This document shows positions 17,722 to 26,274 of a stretch of DNA of 64,000 bases, in pieces. Source of the stretch: Luteipulveratus mongoliensis (GTDB lineage: Bacteria > Actinomycetota > Actinomycetes > Actinomycetales > Dermatophilaceae). The stretch is taken from positions 3,224,001 to 3,288,000 of the forward strand of contig NZ_CP011112.1 in NCBI RefSeq assembly GCF_001190945.1, written 5' to 3'. The position numbers were made by a program, and so were the translations under genes. Position 1 is the stretch's first letter. The number at the start of each line of letters is the position of its first letter. Under the pieces are notes generated by a model. It had not been told where the DNA came from, made no database searches, and saw only the letters and a program-made list of their open reading frames with translations.

Positions 17722-18899
17722 GCGACCCCGCTCCGCCCGACGGAGACGTCGCCGACCTCGCCTTCGTCATCCCGACGCCGCCGGGCCACGGTGGACTCGG
17801 CGAGCGCGCTCGCGAAGACCTCACGCTCCTCGTCCGACGCCGGCGCACCCTCACGGACGTGCTCCAGGAAGTCGCAGCACACGTCGATGTCAGAGCGGCC
17901 ACGCGTCCGCTGCGCGTAGCTGCGCGCCGCGATCTGGTCGGTCGGACCGTCGAAGAGCAGCTGGAGCGTGTGCGGGAACCGAGACCGGACGCGCTCCATG
18001 GCCCCGAGCGGTCGCACCGGATCGGTCAGCGTGACCTGGCACCAGCCCGTCTCAGCCGGCGCGTACGTCGGCCCGGCGAGGAGGTCGTCGAGATTGCCGC
18101 GCAACCGGTGCAGCTGCCGCTCGACCGGTGCCTCGACGAAGGTGAAGGAGGGCTCGGCACCGTCCAGGTCGACCAGCCACGAACCCTTGACGTGGCCGGT
18201 CTCGCTGAACGACATGGCCACCGGCGACCCGCTGTAGCGGACGTGCTCGCGCGGCTGCTGGGCACCGTGCAGATGGCCGAGGGCGACGTAGTCGACCCCG
18301 TCGAACACCTCGACCGGCACCGCGCCCATGCCTCCGACACTGATGTCGCGCTCGGACTCCGAGGTCGTGGCACCGGTGACGAACGCATGAGCCATCACGA
18401 CCGACTGACCGCCTCGCGAGCGCTGGTCAGTCGTGACCCGCGACATCACGGCGCGCAGCACCGCCGCGTGGGTCCGGTCTTGGCAGCCCAGCTCGTCGGC
18501 GACCAGGGAGGGCTCGAGGAACGGGATCGGGTAGACGTGCGTGTCGCCCAGGGTGACGGGCGTGCCGACCGACTCCAGCGTCGTACGGATGTGCAGGCCG
18601 GCGCGCTCGAGCACTCGGGAAGCGAAACCCAGCCGGGTGGCCGAGTCGTGGTTGCCGCTCGAGAGGATCACCGCGGCGCCCGCGTCCAGGAGTCGTACGA
18701 CCGCGTCGTCGAGCAGGGCGACCGTGTCTGGGCTGGGCAGCGCACGGTCGTAGATGTCGCCGGAGACGAGGACGGCGTCGATCTGCTCCTGCCGCACGAC
18801 ATCGACCAGATGGTCCAGATAGCGCCCCTGGGCACCGAGCAGCCCGACCCCGTGGAACGACCGTCCCAGGTGCCAGTCGGAGGTGTGGATCAGGCGCAC
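17718..18899 (-). CDS. sbcD: Nuclease SbcCD subunit D
   Basis: 393-residue Mre11-type metallophosphoesterase, the nuclease of SbcCD. All metal motifs are present in order: DWHLG, SGDIYD, SSGNHDS and GHLHG. The C-terminal capping domain completes the usual length. It is the first gene of the sbcDC operon on the minus strand, and the 247-bp gap before it holds several palindromes. Confidence 0.97.
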   Translation of the reverse strand: MRLIHTSDWHLGRSFHGVGLLGAQGRYLDHLVDVVRQEQIDAVLVSGDIYDRALPSPDTVALLDDAVVRLLDAGAAVILSSGNHDSATRLGFASRVLERAGLHIRTTLESVGTPVTLGDTHVYPIPFLEPSLVADELGCQDRTHAAVLRAVMSRVTTDQRSRGGQSVVMAHAFVTGATTSESERDISVGGMGAVPVEVFDGVDYVALGHLHGAQQPREHVRYSGSPVAMSFSETGHVKGSWLVDLDGAEPSFTFVEAPVERQLHRLRGNLDDLLAGPTYAPAETGWCQVTLTDPVRPLGAMERVRSRFPHTLQLLFDGPTDQIAARSYAQRTRGRSDIDVCCDFLEHVREGAPASDEEREVFASALAESTVARRRRDDEGEVGDVSVGRSGVA

Positions 18900-19011
18900 A
18901 CTCGCAGGCTAGGAGAGTCCACCGACACTGTCGGGGAGCCTGGTCGGCGAGCCTTCGAACGACGGACGATGTCCAGCCCCCAGGTTGCCCGACCGGCCGG
19001 AAGGCCACTTA

Positions 19012-19023
19012 CCGACCGGTCGG
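19012..19023. promoter_or_regulatory. 12-bp palindrome upstream of sbcD
   Basis: CCGACCGGTCGG is a perfect palindrome, 112 bp upstream of the sbcD start. TetR-type operators often look like this, but no cognate gene is adjacent. Confidence 0.35.
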
Positions 19024-19093
19024 ACAAGGGGTGACGCCTGGACGGCGTCAGGATGCGATGTAACCGGGTCCCATTGGAGCCGTTGGCGCCGCG

Positions 19094-19117
19094 CTGTGGT
19101 GGCACCACAGTGCACTG
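19094..19117. terminator. Overlapping palindromes after the response regulator gene
   Basis: CTGTGGTG-G-CACCACAG (19094-19110) overlaps CAGTGCACTG (19108-19117). They lie about 30-50 bp after the stop of the minus-strand response regulator gene and before sbcD. The first could be a terminator stem without a T-run or an operator for the sbcDC operon. Confidence 0.35.
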
Positions 19118-19146
19118 GCACTTACGGCCCGTTGCGCGGTCACGGA

Positions 19147-19818
19147 CTACGAGCTGCGGTACTCCACGTGCGGCCGTCCCGAGCCGCCGTGTCGCGTCGA
19201 CCGATCGACCTGCCCGGCGTCGGCGAGGTACTCCAGGTAGCGACGAGCCGTCACTCGTGACGTCCCGATCCGGTCCGCGACCTCGGATGCCGTACGCGCC
19301 TGGTCTGACCCACCGAGGAGCTGTCGAACCTTGACGAGCGTCTCGGCGCTGAGACCCTTGGGGAGTGCCACCTCACGACGGGGACGCATCGCGTCGAACA
19401 CCGCGTCGACGGCGGTCTGGTCGACCGATGCCGTGGTCTCCAGCGCTGACCGGAAGTCGGCGTACTGCCGCAGCTTGGCCTCCAGCATCGCCGCCGTGAA
19501 CGGTTTGAGCAGGTAGCCGACGACGCCCTGGGAGGCGGCCTGTCGTACGACGTCGGCGTCGCGCGCCGAGGTGACCGCGATGACATGGCTGGGGTGGGCG
19601 GTCGCCCGCAGCTGGCGCAGCAGGTCCAGGCCGTGGCCGTCGGGCAGCTGCATGTCCAGCAGCACCAGGTCGACCTGGTGGGCACCGAGCGCGCGGACCG
19701 CATCGGCGAAGGTACCGGCGACGTCGACCACCTCGAAGCCGGCCATCCGTTCGACGAACGTGCGATGCGCACGCGCTGCGACCGGCTCGTCCTCGACGAC
19801 GAGCACGTGCACGGTCAT
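19147..19818 (-). CDS. Response regulator, CitB/DcuR/DpiA type
   Basis: 223 residues. Receiver domain at about 1-120: acidic pocket VVEDEP, phospho-acceptor Asp in LVLLDMQLPDGHG, Thr/Ser in AVTSARD and Lys in YLLKPF. The C-terminal helix-turn-helix part includes LSAETLVKVRQLLGG and ASEVADRIGTSRVTARRYLEYLADAGQV, the CitT-type arrangement. Start ATG overlaps the kinase stop by 4 bp. With the divergent dicarboxylate carrier it most likely controls uptake of C4-dicarboxylates. Confidence 0.93.
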   Translation of the reverse strand: MTVHVLVVEDEPVAARAHRTFVERMAGFEVVDVAGTFADAVRALGAHQVDLVLLDMQLPDGHGLDLLRQLRATAHPSHVIAVTSARDADVVRQAASQGVVGYLLKPFTAAMLEAKLRQYADFRSALETTASVDQTAVDAVFDAMRPRREVALPKGLSAETLVKVRQLLGGSDQARTASEVADRIGTSRVTARRYLEYLADAGQVDRSTRHGGSGRPHVEYRSS

Positions 19819-21386
19819 GGCGTACGCCTCGCCGGGACGCGGACCGTCAGCCGCGCTCCACCGAGCGTGCTGCGCCCGACCTCGGTGGAGCCCTCGTGCC
19901 GGCGCACCACCTGCCCGACGAGCGCCAAACCGACACCGCGCCCGCGCGCCTGGGTATCCGGCTTGCTGGTCCAGCCGGGTTCGAAGATCTGGTCCCGGTG
20001 CTCGGGGGCGATCCCAGGTCCGCTGTCATCGACGGCAACCATCAGTCCGTCGTCCTCGGACTTCACCAGCACTTGTACGACCGCCTCGGCAGTGCCCTGG
20101 GCCGCGTCGATGGCGTTGTCGAGCAGGTTGCCGACGACCGTCACCAGGTCGTGCGCGGACAGACTCGTGTGCGTCACCGAGCTGTCCGGGTCGACGACCA
20201 GCGCTACGCCACGTTCCTGGGCCTGACTCGACTTGCCGAGGAGGAGCGCCGACAGGACCGGCTCCTGGACGGCCCCGACGACGTCATCGGTCAACCGCCG
20301 GGCCAGGTCGAGCTCGTCCGTCGCAAACGCGACAGCCTCCTCTGTCTCACCCATCTCGACCAACGACACCATCGTGTGCAGGCGATTGGCCGCCTCGTGG
20401 TTCTGCGCTCGCAGTGCCGCCGCCATGCCACGGACGGTGTCGAGCTCGGCCGTGACCTCCTGCAGCTCGGTGCGGTCACGCAATGTCACGACCGACCCCA
20501 CGACCCGGTCGTTCCACCGCGCGGGCGCCCGGTTGACCAGTAGCACCCGGTCCCCGACCACGACCGGCAGGTCGTGCAGCTCGGGTCCGGTGTCCGGCGT
20601 GACGAGCCCGAGCTCGGCCAGCGTCTTGCCGTCGTACGACTCAGGCAGGTCGAGCAGCCGCCGCGCCTCGTCATTGGCGAGGGTGACCCGATCGTCGTGT
20701 CCGAGGAGGACGAGTCCTTCACGGACCGCACGCAGCACGGCGTCGTAGTACTCGTACATGCGGGTGATCTCGACCTCGCCGAGCCCGTGCGTCTGACGAC
20801 GAAGGCGTCGCCCGACCAGCCACGCGCCCACCAGACCGAGCGCTCCGAGCCCTGCCGCGACGAGCAAAACGGCCGGAAGGGCTTCCCAGACCTTGTGATT
20901 CACCTGCTGCAAGGTGATCCCGACCGACACAAGAGCGACCACCCGGTCGCCGGACCGCACGGGTACGACGGCGCGCACCGACGGCCCGAGCGTGCCGCTG
21001 TAGGTCTCGGTCACCTCGCCACCGCGCAACGCGGGTCCGGTCGATCCGCGGAAGTGGCCACCCAGCTGACTCGGGTCGGGGTGGGAGTACCGCACACCGT
21101 TCGTGCTCATGACCACCACGAAGTCCGTCCCTGTCGCGTGACGGACCCGCTCGGCGTACGGCTGCAGTGTCTTGCTCGGATCGGCGTCGCCGAGAGCGCG
21201 GGTCACGTCGGGGGCGGACGCCACCGTGCGGGACACCTCCAGCGCACGGTCGCGAGCAACGTCGTACGCGTCCCGGCGCGCGTCGTACCAGGCCAGGCCC
21301 ACGCCGAGAGCCACCACGAGGAGCACGACAGCGAGGTGCCACACGAGCATCTGCGCCGCGATCGCGCGGGGCCGGCGTACTGCCAT
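19815..21386 (-). CDS. Sensor histidine kinase, CitA/DcuS/DctS type
   Basis: About 523 residues. First transmembrane helix near residues 13-35 (LVWHLAVVLLVVALGVGLAW), periplasmic PAS-like (PDC) sensor, second helix (ALPAVLLVAAGLGALGLVGAWLV), cytoplasmic PAS domain, then the SpoOB-like phospho-acceptor helix with His in RAQNHEAANRLHT and an ATPase domain (NLLDNAIDAAQ; DDSGPGI; RGRGVGLALV). The sensor detects an external carboxylate in the known family members. ATG at 21386 chosen; a GTG five codons earlier is possible. Divergent to the symporter gene. Confidence 0.92.
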   Translation of the reverse strand: MAVRRPRAIAAQMLVWHLAVVLLVVALGVGLAWYDARRDAYDVARDRALEVSRTVASAPDVTRALGDADPSKTLQPYAERVRHATGTDFVVVMSTNGVRYSHPDPSQLGGHFRGSTGPALRGGEVTETYSGTLGPSVRAVVPVRSGDRVVALVSVGITLQQVNHKVWEALPAVLLVAAGLGALGLVGAWLVGRRLRRQTHGLGEVEITRMYEYYDAVLRAVREGLVLLGHDDRVTLANDEARRLLDLPESYDGKTLAELGLVTPDTGPELHDLPVVVGDRVLLVNRAPARWNDRVVGSVVTLRDRTELQEVTAELDTVRGMAAALRAQNHEAANRLHTMVSLVEMGETEEAVAFATDELDLARRLTDDVVGAVQEPVLSALLLGKSSQAQERGVALVVDPDSSVTHTSLSAHDLVTVVGNLLDNAIDAAQGTAEAVVQVLVKSEDDGLMVAVDDSGPGIAPEHRDQIFEPGWTSKPDTQARGRGVGLALVGQVVRRHEGSTEVGRSTLGGARLTVRVPARRTP

Positions 21387-21424
21387 GTCCGGATTGTGCA
21401 CGACCGAGCGGATGAGCAGCGGGC

Positions 21425-21471
21425 GTGACCGGGATCACGAACACTACGAACACAAGTGTGATGGGCGTCAC
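21425..21471. promoter_or_regulatory. Twin CRP-like sites between kinase and dicarboxylate symporter genes
   Basis: Two copies of GTGA-N6-TCAC: GTGACCGGGATCAC (21425-21438) and GTGATGGGCGTCAC (21458-21471), centres 33 bp apart, close to three helical turns. The pattern matches the core of the Crp/GlxR consensus TGTGA-N6-TCACA. Between them is a direct repeat GAACAC with 9-bp period, a candidate for the response regulator. The region serves both divergent promoters. Confidence 0.6.
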
Positions 21472-21510
21472 GTGCGGCTCCAAACTCGGAAACGGACCCG
21501 AGGAGGAGCC

Positions 21511-22875
21511 ATGACCATTGCCGCCGAGCCGCAGCCGAAGCAGCAACCCAAGGATCGAACGCACTACCTATACCTGTCCGTCATCGTCGCCGTGGTGCTC
21601 GCCATCGCCGTCGGACTGCTCGCACCAGACATCGCCGTCGAGCTGAAGCCGCTGGGCACCGGCTTCGTCAACCTGATCAAGATGATGATCAGCCCGATCA
21701 TCTTCTGCACGATCGTGCTGGGCATCGGCTCCGTACGTTCAGCCGCCCAGGTCGGCAAGATCGGCGGACTCACCCTGGGCTACTTCCTGGTGATGTCGTT
21801 CGTAGCGCTCGCCATCGGACTCGGGGTCGGCAACCTCCTGCACCCCGGCGACGGGCTGAACATCACGGCGGACGTGGCCAAGGCCGGCGCCAAGCAGGTG
21901 AAGGAGCAGGAGAGCCTGCCGGACTTCCTGCTCGGCATCATCCCGGACACGATGGTCTCGGCGTTCACCTCGGGTGAGGTTCTCCAGACGCTGGTCGTCG
22001 CGCTGCTGGTCGGGTTCGCACTCCAGGCGATGGGCCGTCCGGCCGAGCCCGTGCTGCGTGCCATCGGATCGATCCAGAAGGTCGTCTTCCGGATCCTGAA
22101 GATGATCATGTGGGCCGCGCCTGTTGGCGCCTTCGGTGCCATGGCTGCCGTCGTCGGCGAGACCGGTGTCGATGCGCTCAAGAGCCTGGCAGTCATCATG
22201 TTCGGCTTCTACGCAACCTGTGCGGTGTTCATCTTCGTCATCCTGGCGACCGTGCTGAGAGTCGTCGCCGGAGTCAGCATCCTGCTCCTGCTCAAGTACC
22301 TCGCGCGTGAGTTCCTGCTGATCGTGTCGACGTCGTCGTCTGAGTCGGCGTTTCCACGGCTGCTCGCCAAAATGGAGCACGCCGGCGTCGAACGGCCGAC
22401 TGTCGGCGTCGTCGTCCCGACCGGCTACTCGTTCAACCTGGACGGCACGATGATCTACCTGACGATGGCGTCACTGTTCCTCGCCTCGGCGATGGGCGAC
22501 CCGCTGTCGCTGGGTGAGCAGATCTCGCTCCTGCTCTTCATGATGATCGCCTCCAAGGGCGCGGCCGGTGTCACCGGCGCGGGCCTGGCCACGTTGGCCG
22601 GTGGCCTGAACGCGCATCGTCCCGAGCTCGTCGACGGCGTCGGCCTCATCGTCGGAATCGACCGGTTCATGTCCGAGGCGCGGGCGGTGACCAACTTCAC
22701 CGGCAACGCGGTGGCGACCATCGTCATCGGGTCCTGGACCGGCACGGTCGACAAGGAGCGCCTTGACAACGTCCTAGCCGGGCGTCTGCCGTTCGACGAG
22801 AACCTCTTGCTCGACGAGGACGACGAGCACGCACCCGAGGATCGGACGGACGAGCCCGCGCTCGCGAACCGCTGA
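21511..22875 (+). CDS. dctA: Dicarboxylate/amino acid:cation symporter (DctA family)
   Basis: 454-residue inner-membrane carrier of the DAACS family that takes up C4-dicarboxylates with cations. Eight-helix architecture with re-entrant loops; signature segments STSSSESAFPRLLAKME, GYSFNLDGTMIYLTMA and the C-terminal substrate block DRFMSEARAVTNFTGNAVAT. ATG at 21511 sits behind AGGAGGAG; upstream in-frame sequence is the regulatory region. It is divergent from the CitA/CitB-type pair and is followed by a strong terminator, so it is a single-gene unit. Confidence 0.94.
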   Translation: MTIAAEPQPKQQPKDRTHYLYLSVIVAVVLAIAVGLLAPDIAVELKPLGTGFVNLIKMMISPIIFCTIVLGIGSVRSAAQVGKIGGLTLGYFLVMSFVALAIGLGVGNLLHPGDGLNITADVAKAGAKQVKEQESLPDFLLGIIPDTMVSAFTSGEVLQTLVVALLVGFALQAMGRPAEPVLRAIGSIQKVVFRILKMIMWAAPVGAFGAMAAVVGETGVDALKSLAVIMFGFYATCAVFIFVILATVLRVVAGVSILLLLKYLAREFLLIVSTSSSESAFPRLLAKMEHAGVERPTVGVVVPTGYSFNLDGTMIYLTMASLFLASAMGDPLSLGEQISLLLFMMIASKGAAGVTGAGLATLAGGLNAHRPELVDGVGLIVGIDRFMSEARAVTNFTGNAVATIVIGSWTGTVDKERLDNVLAGRLPFDENLLLDEDDEHAPEDRTDEPALANR

Positions 22876-22883
22876 CGGCCCAA

Positions 22884-22919
22884 GGCGCCGCGGTGAGGGT
22901 GATCCCTCACCGCGGCGCC
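22884..22919 (+). terminator. Strong hairpin terminator after dctA
   Basis: Perfect 16-bp stem GGCGCCGCGGTGAGGG with its complement and a TGAT loop, 8 bp after the dctA stop, followed by CTTGTGT. The strongest intergenic hairpin in the window. Confidence 0.88.
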
Positions 22920-22983
22920 CTTGTGTCCGGGGTTAGATACCGAGGGAGAGATGGATTGAGCGATCGAGGACAGCGACCGAAGA

Positions 22984-23378
22984 ATGAACTCCGCAGCCCC
23001 AAGCCCCCAACCGACGAGTAACGCGCCCGCGCCAATCCTCGGTGTGGACTTCGGCAGAGTCATACAGGGCGGACCGGACCTATCCGGCCGCGCTGCTGAC
23101 ACGGACTTCCTCGATATGCCGCTACACGAAGCGATCGAATGCCCCGCGAGCCCCGCAGCAACCTGCGGTTCTGCCGCCAACGCGCCGACAAGGCCATCCA
23201 TTGTCGTGAGATCGGGATATCTCACATGATCGACGACCGACTCGACGTACACCAGGCGATCAGAGACATCGTGCCCAACCGCTATCTCTTTGGCCCGCAG
23301 TATCAGCAGATACCAACATGGGTCATACACGCGAGAACGTGGAAAGAGCTCGGAGCCGCCATCCTCAGCGACACGTAG
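22984..23378 (+). pseudogene. Decayed HAD-like hydrolase gene with internal deletion and frameshift
   Basis: Two fragments in different frames look like one protein. The first (22984 to about 23150) has the HAD nucleophile region ILGVDFGRVIQGG and DTDFLDMPLHEAIECP. The second (from about 23140 to the TAG ending 23378) has NLRFCRQRADKAIHCREIG, HMIDDRLDVHQAI and NRYLFGPQ, the late motif with the Asp-Asp pair. In intact relatives known to me some 50 residues lie between them, so a piece is missing and the frame is lost. Base composition here is less GC-rich than in the flanking genes. Confidence 0.68.
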
Positions 23379-23490
23379 GCAGACTCGGACGGAGACAACT
23401 TCCGGGACACGCGAGCCTCCGCGGAGCCGCATACCGAACCTGCACTCCCGAACCAGTGACACGGCGGGCGGCGCTGTGGTGAGGTGAGGC

Positions 23491-24975
23491 ATGGGTGAGG
23501 ACGTCAGCAGCACGTCGTACACACGCGAAGAGCGACAGCGCTATCGCGAGAAGGTCCGTCAGGACCTCGACGTCTTCGAACGCATGCTCACCACCAGCAG
23601 CTTCGAGTTCGACCGCCCGCTCACCGGCATGGAGATCGAGCTCAACCTGGTCGACGCGGCCTATGAGCCGACGATGACCAACGCCGAGGTGCTGGCCAAG
23701 ATCGCCGATCCGGACTACCAGACCGAGCTCGGGCAGTACAACATCGAGCTCAACGTCGACCCGCGTCCGCTGCCCGGCACGGCCGCGCTCGATCTGGAGA
23801 GCGACCTGCGCGAGAGCCTCAACCGCGCCGAGAAGCTCGCCAACGAGACCGGCGCACACATCGTCGCGATCGGCATCCTCCCGACGCTGATGCCCGAGCA
23901 CTTCCACCCCGAGTGGATGAGCGCCAACGCGCGTTACCAAGCGCTCAATGAGGCGATCTTCGCCGCCCGGGGCGAGGACCTGTGGATCGACATCGAGGGG
24001 CCCGGGGGAGAGCAGCTCGCGACGTACGCCGACTCCATCGCGCCCGAGTCGGCGTGCACGTCGGTGCAGCTGCACCTGCAGGTCCAGCCGAGCGAGTTCG
24101 CCGCGCACTGGAACGCTGCTCAGGCGCTGTCCTCAGTCCAGCTGGCCATCGGAGCCAACTCACCGTTCTTCTTCGGCAAGCAGCTGTGGCACGAGAGTCG
24201 CGTCGAGCTCTTCCAGCAGGCGACCGACACCCGCTCCATCGAGCTCAAGAACCAAGGCGTACGCCCCCGCGTGTGGTTCGGCGAGCGCTGGATCACCTCG
24301 ATCTTCGACCTGTTCGAGGAGAACGTCCGCTACTTCCCGTCCCTCCTGCCGGAGACGAGCGACGAGGATCCGGTCGCCCTGCTGGAGGCCGGCAAGGCGC
24401 CGCAGCTGTCCGAGCTGCGGCTGCACAACGGCACGGTCTATCGCTGGAACCGCCCGATCTACGACATCGTCAAGGGCCGGCCGCACCTGCGCGTCGAGAA
24501 CCGTGTCCTGCCGGCCGGGCCGACGATCGTGGACTGCCTGGCCAACTCGGCGTTCTACTACGGAGTGGTCCGAATGCTCGCGGAGAGCGACCGACCGGTC
24601 TGGACCAGGATGAGCTTTGCCGCGGCCGAGGAGAACTTCCGGCAGGGCGCGCGGCGCGGTATCGACGCCCGCGTCTACTGGCCGGGCTACGGCGAGGTGC
24701 CGGCGGACGAGCTCGTGCTGCGTCATCTGCTGCCCATGGCCCACGAGGGCCTGCAGCGTTGGGGCGTGGCGTCGGAGGTCAGCGACCGCTACCTCGGCGT
24801 GCTGGAGGCGCGCTGCCGCCAGGAGATGAACGGCGCCTCGTGGCAGATCAAGTGCGTCGAGCGTCTCGAGGCGAGGGGCAAGGACCGGATGACCGCCCTG
24901 CACGGAATGCTCGAGCGCTACATCGAGGGTATGCACAGCAACGAGCCCGTCCACACCTGGCCACTGCCCAAGTAG
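23491..24975 (+). CDS. Glutamate-cysteine ligase family (GCS2) protein
   Basis: 494-residue ATP-dependent carboxylate-amine ligase of the GCS2/COG2170 group. Typical blocks: LTGMEIELNLVD, QYNIELNVDPRPLPG, PTLMPEHFHPEWMS, GANSPFFFGKQLWHESR, and PHLRVENRVLPAGPTIVDCLANSAFYYG split over the ATP site. Members form gamma-glutamyl bonds; true gamma-glutamylcysteine synthesis is not certain, since many actinobacteria make mycothiol instead and use such enzymes for ergothioneine (EgtA) or unknown substrates. ATG at 23491 follows GAGGTGAGG. It stands alone, after the decayed HAD gene. Confidence 0.88.
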   Translation: MGEDVSSTSYTREERQRYREKVRQDLDVFERMLTTSSFEFDRPLTGMEIELNLVDAAYEPTMTNAEVLAKIADPDYQTELGQYNIELNVDPRPLPGTAALDLESDLRESLNRAEKLANETGAHIVAIGILPTLMPEHFHPEWMSANARYQALNEAIFAARGEDLWIDIEGPGGEQLATYADSIAPESACTSVQLHLQVQPSEFAAHWNAAQALSSVQLAIGANSPFFFGKQLWHESRVELFQQATDTRSIELKNQGVRPRVWFGERWITSIFDLFEENVRYFPSLLPETSDEDPVALLEAGKAPQLSELRLHNGTVYRWNRPIYDIVKGRPHLRVENRVLPAGPTIVDCLANSAFYYGVVRMLAESDRPVWTRMSFAAAEENFRQGARRGIDARVYWPGYGEVPADELVLRHLLPMAHEGLQRWGVASEVSDRYLGVLEARCRQEMNGASWQIKCVERLEARGKDRMTALHGMLERYIEGMHSNEPVHTWPLPK

Positions 24976-25008
24976 CCGAAACACGTTGGTGCTAAAAGCG
25001 TCTCGACC

Positions 25009-25617
25009 TCAGGTGACGCGGTTCCAGACGTCGATGGTCGGTACGCCGTGGTGCTCACCGAGAGCGCTCACCGAGCCGGCGTCCAGCGACAGCTTCGCGC
25101 CGAACCTTGGCTGCTCGCGCAGCCAGACCGTGCTCAGGATGCGGAGCAGGTGTCCGTGGGCGACCAGGACGACGTCACCGCGGTGCAGATCTGGCCAGAC
25201 CCGTCGGAGCACGTGGCTGGCGCGCGCCGCAACATCCTCGACCGTCTCGCCGGGAGTCTTGCCGGCGACCACACCGTGCCGGAAGATCTCCCACTTGTAA
25301 CCCAGCTGCTCGCGGATCTGGGGGGTGGTGAGGCCCTCGTACGCGCCGTAGTCCCACTCACGCAGGTCGTCGTCGAGCTGGTAGTCGGTCAGCCCGGCGA
25401 GCTCAGCCGTACGCCGGGCGCGAGTCATGGGGGAGACGTAGGCCGCCACGATGTCGTACGCCTTCAGCAGGCCCGCGGTCTCGCGCGCCGCAGCCTCGCC
25501 GACGGGCGTGAGAGGGATGTCCGTGGTGCCGGTGTGCTGGCCCGACTTGCTCCACTCGGTCTCACCGTGGCGTAGCAGGACGAGGCGGCCTTGCGGGAAG
25601 GCTGGTTCGGCGCTCAC
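25009..25617 (-). CDS. Histidine phosphatase family protein
   Basis: 202-residue phosphoglycerate-mutase-like phosphatase. Catalytic motif LVLLRHGETEWS near the N-terminus, second part with DDLREWDYGAYEGLTT and the late His in VLVAHGHLLRIL. Size is that of acid phosphatases such as CobC/PhoE rather than of glycolytic mutase. The GTG at 25617 follows a TAGCCT hexamer by 7 nt and has no Shine-Dalgarno; a longer frame upstream is only antisense to OsmC. Divergent from osmC. Confidence 0.9.
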   Translation of the reverse strand: MSAEPAFPQGRLVLLRHGETEWSKSGQHTGTTDIPLTPVGEAAARETAGLLKAYDIVAAYVSPMTRARRTAELAGLTDYQLDDDLREWDYGAYEGLTTPQIREQLGYKWEIFRHGVVAGKTPGETVEDVAARASHVLRRVWPDLHRGDVVLVAHGHLLRILSTVWLREQPRFGAKLSLDAGSVSALGEHHGVPTIDVWNRVT

Positions 25618-25624
25618 AGGACGG

Positions 25625-25630
25625 AGGCTA
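25625..25630 (-). promoter_or_regulatory. -10 hexamer for leaderless histidine phosphatase mRNA
   Basis: TAGCCT on the minus strand, 7 nt before the GTG at 25617; fits TANNNT and leaves no room for a ribosome site. Confidence 0.5.
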
Positions 25631-25687
25631 CTGGAGTGATGGAGCGCAGTCGCGAGCGTCAGGAGCGCCGGTGGCAGGCTTGGCCGT

Positions 25688-26119
25688 ATGACGACCCAGA
25701 GCCCCCATCGTTCGATCAGCCTCGCGCGCGACTCCGCAGGACGGTTCACCGCGACCAACGCCCGCGGCGGCACCCTCTCGTTCGGCAGTGGAGCCGACGA
25801 CGACTTCACCCCCGTGGAGCTGCTGCTGACCGCCATCGCCGGCTGCTCGGCCATCGACGTCGACATCCTGACGACCCGCCGCTCAGAGCCGGCGACGTTC
25901 ACCGTCACCGCCGAGGGCGACAAGCTGCGTGATGACCAGGGCAACCACATGGGTCCGATCACGGTCACCTTCGACGTCACGTTCCCGGAGGGCGAGGAAG
26001 GCGACGCCGCTCGCACGGTGCTCCCGGACGCGGCCCGCCAGTCGCATGAGCGCCTGTGCACGGTGACCCGCACGGTGCTGCTGCCGACCGACGTGACGAC
26101 CACCGTCGTACCGCACTGA
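25688..26119 (+). CDS. OsmC family protein
   Basis: 143-residue OsmC/Ohr-fold protein. Two conserved cysteines lie in LLTAIAGCSAIDVDI and SHERLCTVTRT, the redox pair of thiol peroxidases. The N-terminal part has the usual FTPVELLL motif. YhfA-like subgroup rather than Ohr. ATG at 25688; ribosome site weak. It shares a 70-bp divergent gap with the histidine phosphatase. Confidence 0.9.
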   Translation: MTTQSPHRSISLARDSAGRFTATNARGGTLSFGSGADDDFTPVELLLTAIAGCSAIDVDILTTRRSEPATFTVTAEGDKLRDDQGNHMGPITVTFDVTFPEGEEGDAARTVLPDAARQSHERLCTVTRTVLLPTDVTTTVVPH

Positions 26120-26162
26120 CAGCGGCCAGCGCCCAGCGCCCAGCGCTGAGGCGGGCGCCTCG

Positions 26163-26171
26163 TTGTCCACA
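26163..26171 (+). promoter_or_regulatory. Single DnaA-box-like 9-mer
   Basis: TTGTCCACA equals the preferred DnaA box of high-GC actinobacteria. One box only, in a 155-bp gap; no cluster, so it is not an origin. Could titrate DnaA or be chance. Confidence 0.35.
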
Positions 26172-26191
26172 TCCCACGCCGAGCGCGGGTG

Positions 26192-26211
26192 GATTTCCAC
26201 AACCGGAAATC
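26192..26211. promoter_or_regulatory. Inverted repeat upstream of the SRPBCC gene
   Basis: GATTTCC-ACAACC-GGAAATC, a perfect 7-bp inverted repeat 64 bp before the GTG of the next gene. Operator or leader hairpin. Confidence 0.4.
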
Positions 26212-26274
26212 AGCTCGCGACTCCGGCTCTTCGCATGCACAGACTTGTCGCGGAGCCGGGGAGAGGGGTGGGGC

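Noticed and set aside
25618-26202. N-terminal extension of the histidine phosphatase
   Set aside because: Antisense to osmC; the phosphatase motif LLRHGE normally lies near the N-terminus, as it does with the GTG at 25617.
26163-26211. Replication origin because of a DnaA box
   Set aside because: Only one box, no dnaA/dnaN nearby and no AT-rich unwinding region; the dif-like site argues for the terminus.
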